Below, piece after piece: positions 62,501-64,000 of a stretch of DNA of 64,000 nucleotides. The position numbers and the translations under genes were made by a program. Below the pieces are notes generated by a model, which had not been told where the DNA came from, did no database searches, and was given only the letters and a program-made list of their open reading frames with translations. This stretch comes from Nonomuraea jabiensis (GTDB taxonomy: Bacteria; Actinomycetota; Actinomycetes; Streptosporangiales; Streptosporangiaceae). The stretch is from the NCBI RefSeq assembly GCF_014204795.1, contig NZ_JACHMB010000001.1, positions 6,212,501 to 6,276,500 on the forward strand. The letters run 5' to 3'. How positions within the stretch are numbered: position 1 is the first letter of the stretch; the number at the start of each line of letters is the position of its first letter.

Positions 62501-62798
62501 GCTCGACTACTACTGGCTGCTGTGGGAGGGGCTGCGCGCGCAGACCGCCGTCGCCCTGGGGGACGTCGAGGTGGCCGCCCGCTGCTACCACAACCTGCGG
62601 CGGTGGGATGGGGAGCTGGCCGGGATGCACAGCGGGTCCGTCACGCTCGGGCCCGTCGCGCTGCTGCTCGGCGACCTGGCGCGCCTGATGGGCGAGGATC
62701 CGGACCCGTACTACGCGCGGGCGGAGGAGGTCGCGGAACTGGTCGGCTCGCCCCACTGGGCCCGGGCGGCCCGCGAGAGGCGCGGTCACCTGCCGTAG
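59568..62798 (+). CDS. Large BTAD (SARP-like) regulator with AAA ATPase domain
   Basis: 1076 residues from ATG 59568. Domains in order: OmpR-like DNA-binding (about 1-90: IQVLGPLQAGLHGRQVDLGP), bacterial transcriptional activation domain (about 95-245), then an ORC/AAA-type ATPase with Walker A GGEPGAGKSALAEAF (about 300-315) and LVVVLEDVHRADGETL, and a long helical C-terminal half (about 600-1076) like that of LuxR-type large ATPase regulators but without a LuxR HTH. Probably an ATP-dependent activator of a secondary-metabolism or stress operon that is outside the window. Unlike the 25213 gene it is intact. Its end overlaps the convergent hemerythrin-like gene by 13 bases. Confidence 0.9.
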   Translation: MLHIQVLGPLQAGLHGRQVDLGPARQRAVLARLVAAGGQVVSADRFIDDLWQGQPPPKALAALQVYVSNLRRALEPDRPPRAPATVIVSAPPGYRLRLSEEDVDAWRLPGLIDAAGKALQQGAAAAAHDLLDEALGLWTGSAYGEFPEEWAVPEATRLAELRLIAVEYRAEAALMLGRHAEAAPELRRHVDRHPLRENAVRLLALAHYRSGGQAEALSVLRRAREQLADELGVDPGPVLRALEQDILRQSDSLNAHPVPTPEPAPAQDPAPAPGPALVGRERELAILREEAAHATQRTVWLGGEPGAGKSALAEAFAAELGERGWRVAIGRCPEIDGDAPPAWAWSEIVRRLAAARPPDDPAGLAPLLQDGVAIQNQFRLARAVADYLAANAPLVVVLEDVHRADGETLHLLRHLKPTAKLLVLATHRPAEATDDLAATLAALAAGSRHLELAGLGEPDVAALLARHCERELGPATVRTIAERTLGNPLFVCEIARLLASEGPAAAEALPPGVRDLIRRRISRLPASAQTVLRNAAVIGRDADVDVLIALHDGDEDTVFDGVEAGVLTGLLAEPGPGRLRFTHVLVRQVLYEDTARIRRTRLHGRVVTALERIRPGDVAALAHHALEAAAPSAVRYARAAAVQASGLHAHREAAALWRAALEFAEDEETRLELLCGLVSALGHAGDVIGAVAARTAAVETARPLAGRVAGRPVARALTSYDAPVIWTIQQDSRYDEDFVAAVRSELAAGPDDETRCRLLAALVFALEGHDDAGVDGAGAEAVAIARRLGRPELICLALNARYFAVLSPDRRDELESIGGELLELGSTHRLVAYLTLGHSALLMAALGRNDVAAAARHADRGVAVSTSGQLGLSLVILTLFGAQRKLVEGDFDAAEAIYTGVSRQMAERGGANAEAMGMLGRFVVRLARGDVRDSLDELAFLWEHVPNDGTAELYAAALAAAGEPEAARRVWRPGAVHSLDYYWLLWEGLRAQTAVALGDVEVAARCYHNLRRWDGELAGMHSGSVTLGPVALLLGDLARLMGEDPDPYYARAEEVAELVGSPHWARAARERRGHLP

Positions 62799-63424
62799 CC
62801 GAAGATCAGCGCCTGGCGGCGCCGGTGACCGCGGTTGAGCAGCCTGAGCAGGAGCGCGAGCACCGGCCCCGCCAGCCTGCGCAGCTCGGCCAGCTCCTCC
62901 GGCCGCGCGTACTGGCCGATCCGCGGCAGGTCGAAGCGGATGTCCCCGCCCTTGCGCACCTCGTCCTCGACCGACTTCCAGTCCGCCTCCGACACGTACT
63001 TCGCGATGACGGGGAAGAGCAGCCGCTCCTCCTCCTCAATGTGCTCGTCGAGGAGGTCGGCGAGCGTGGTCAGGGCCTTGGCCATGCGGCCGGCCGCCGC
63101 CCGGTCCGTGCCGAGCCGGGCAGCGGCGGCGGTGATCTCCGCCAGCAGCGGGTCGAGCTCGGCGTGGTCGTCGCTCAGGTCGCTCAGGTCCACCTCGGCG
63201 CCGGCCGAGCGGACGATGACGGGCCAGAGCACGTTGTCCTCGGCCTGGTGGTGATGGTGGATACCGGCGCACAGCTTGGTGGCGAACGCGGCGACGGCGT
63301 CGAGCCGGGCCCGATCCGCCCGCTCCTCACCGGCGGCGATCCCGCCCAGCAACGTGGCCAGGCGGCGGGCGTCGCCGCGCATGGCGCGGTGCGTGATGCG
63401 GAATCCGAGCATGTTGGGGGCCAT
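62786..63424 (-). CDS. Hemerythrin HHE-domain protein
   Basis: 212 residues from ATG 63424 (AAGGAG seven bases upstream). A hemerythrin-like four-helix bundle: CAGIHHHHQAEDNVLWP and LLDEHIEEEERLLFP supply the metal-binding His and Glu, and SDDHAELDPLL another His. Di-iron proteins of this kind sense or bind oxygen, nitric oxide or iron. A C-terminal extension (about 165-212) has a hydrophobic stretch GPVLALLLRLL. Cytoplasmic. Confidence 0.88.
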   Translation of the reverse strand: MAPNMLGFRITHRAMRGDARRLATLLGGIAAGEERADRARLDAVAAFATKLCAGIHHHHQAEDNVLWPVIVRSAGAEVDLSDLSDDHAELDPLLAEITAAAARLGTDRAAAGRMAKALTTLADLLDEHIEEEERLLFPVIAKYVSEADWKSVEDEVRKGGDIRFDLPRIGQYARPEELAELRRLAGPVLALLLRLLNRGHRRRQALIFGYGR

Positions 63425-63515
63425 CGGGTGCTCCTTCGATCGGGGGATGGCACCAGCGTGCGCCCCCGGACTTAGACCTCCCTTGGCGATGACTTGGCGT
63501 GGGCTCATCGGCACG

Positions 63516-63857
63516 TCACCAGTCGCGGGTCGCGATCAGCTCCTCCATGTCCGCGTCCGCGAACCCGTAGGCCGTCGCCACGAACCAGAAGTCCTCGGCG
63601 ATCACCTCGCGCGCCACCGTCTCCATCTGGCTGCCGGCCGCCAGGAACTCGACCGCCAGCTCGTTGAACTCGTCCGTCGCCGCCTGCGTGAGGACGTACA
63701 GCGCCGCCAGGTCCGCGGGCCGATCGGCCTCGATCCGCTCGCACAGGCGCAGCAGGATCTCCCTGCCCTTGTCGACGAGCCGGCGAGGGTAGTAGGCGTC
63801 GTCGTACATGCCCTTGAGGAACGGGTGGCCGGCTGTCCGCTGGTCGGTGGGGGGCAC
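63516..63857 (-). CDS. DUF5713-family protein
   Basis: 113 residues from GTG 63857, with AAGGAG about six bases upstream; the frame extends to an ATG at 63914 but without a ribosome site. The pattern FLKGMYDDAYYPRRLVDKGR followed by VLTQAATDEFNELAVEF and DFWFVATAYGFADAD matches the small acidic DUF5713 family, function unknown. No membrane segment or signal. It is not obviously linked to neighbours. Confidence 0.78.
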   Translation of the reverse strand: MPPTDQRTAGHPFLKGMYDDAYYPRRLVDKGREILLRLCERIEADRPADLAALYVLTQAATDEFNELAVEFLAAGSQMETVAREVIAEDFWFVATAYGFADADMEELIATRDW

Positions 63858-64000
63858 CCTGATCTCCTTCGCGCCGTGATCCGGTGTGCCGATCCTGCCC
63901 GACGCCACCGACAACGGCCAGTATTGATCCGGCCGTGCGGCGGGGGCCGCCTTTCTCGATGAGCCGGCCCGGCAGGCTGTGGCCCGCAGGTGCCTGGCCC
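63858..64000. other. Window edge, no gene assigned
   Basis: The last 143 bases hold the promoter side of the DUF5713 gene and a short GC-rich tail. No frame here can be supported before the window ends. Confidence 0.5.

Overview
The window is very GC-rich and densely coded on both strands, with many GTG and TTG starts. It carries SARP/AfsR-type regulators, TetR, PucR and ArsR-like factors, a snapalysin-type protease and many Sec/Tat-secreted CAZymes. This points to a soil actinomycete chromosome, most plausibly Streptosporangiaceae (Nonomuraea-like) or a relative. That placement is inferred from gene content and composition only; no database search was possible. No tRNA, rRNA or CRISPR array was seen.

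Layout. (1) 192-5782: a complete dipeptide/oligopeptide ABC importer operon (two permeases, a fused double ATPase, a lipoprotein binding protein), ended by a clear hairpin. (2) 5749-8396: a two-gene NAD(P)-binding oxidoreductase operon divergent from its TetR regulator, with an inverted-repeat operator between them. (3) 8397-12734: a secreted I36-type peptidase inhibitor, a C-rich minisatellite block, and a two-domain pectate lyase gene (PL1-PL9) that is cut by a TnpB-only IS200/IS605-like element and also carries a probable one-base frameshift. (4) 12837-17084: TetR/SnoaL-like divergent pair, a GH3-FN3-CBM2 beta-glucosidase behind a perfect CebR-type box, and a snapalysin. (5) 17257-24484: an ABC exporter half-transporter, a small membrane protein behind a doubled 19-bp operator, TetR, a LysR/LysE divergent pair, a STAS protein and an ArsR-like regulator. 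(6) 24548-28613: a DUF5648 secreted protein, a broken SARP regulator and a C39-type secreted peptidase.

(7) 28665-45351 is the centrepiece: nine secreted enzymes aimed at pectin and associated sugars (GH105, AA12-like PQQ dehydrogenase, two atypical GH28 paralogues, a jelly-roll lyase-like protein, a GH28-like protein, a GH29-like fucosidase, GH27 and GH75). Eight of the nine carry one or two copies of nearly the same CBM35-type module, ten copies in all. The plus-strand genes are tightly packed, four of the junctions being ATGA overlaps. No sugar transporter lies within the block. A 17-bp palindrome built on GAAAcTTTC sits between the divergent GH105 and AA12 genes; the same core lies about 90-110 bp upstream of the pectate lyase and GH3 genes, suggesting one shared regulator.

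(8) 45552-64000: an acyl-CoA synthetase, an orphan sugar-binding lipoprotein, AraC and a PhyH dioxygenase; a COG4280-like membrane protein with a 70-residue partner and a ChrB-N protein; a PucR-linked MFS/amidohydrolase pair; a two-component system next to a small secreted protein; a second BTAD regulator with an intact ATPase domain; a hemerythrin-like protein; and a DUF5713 protein.
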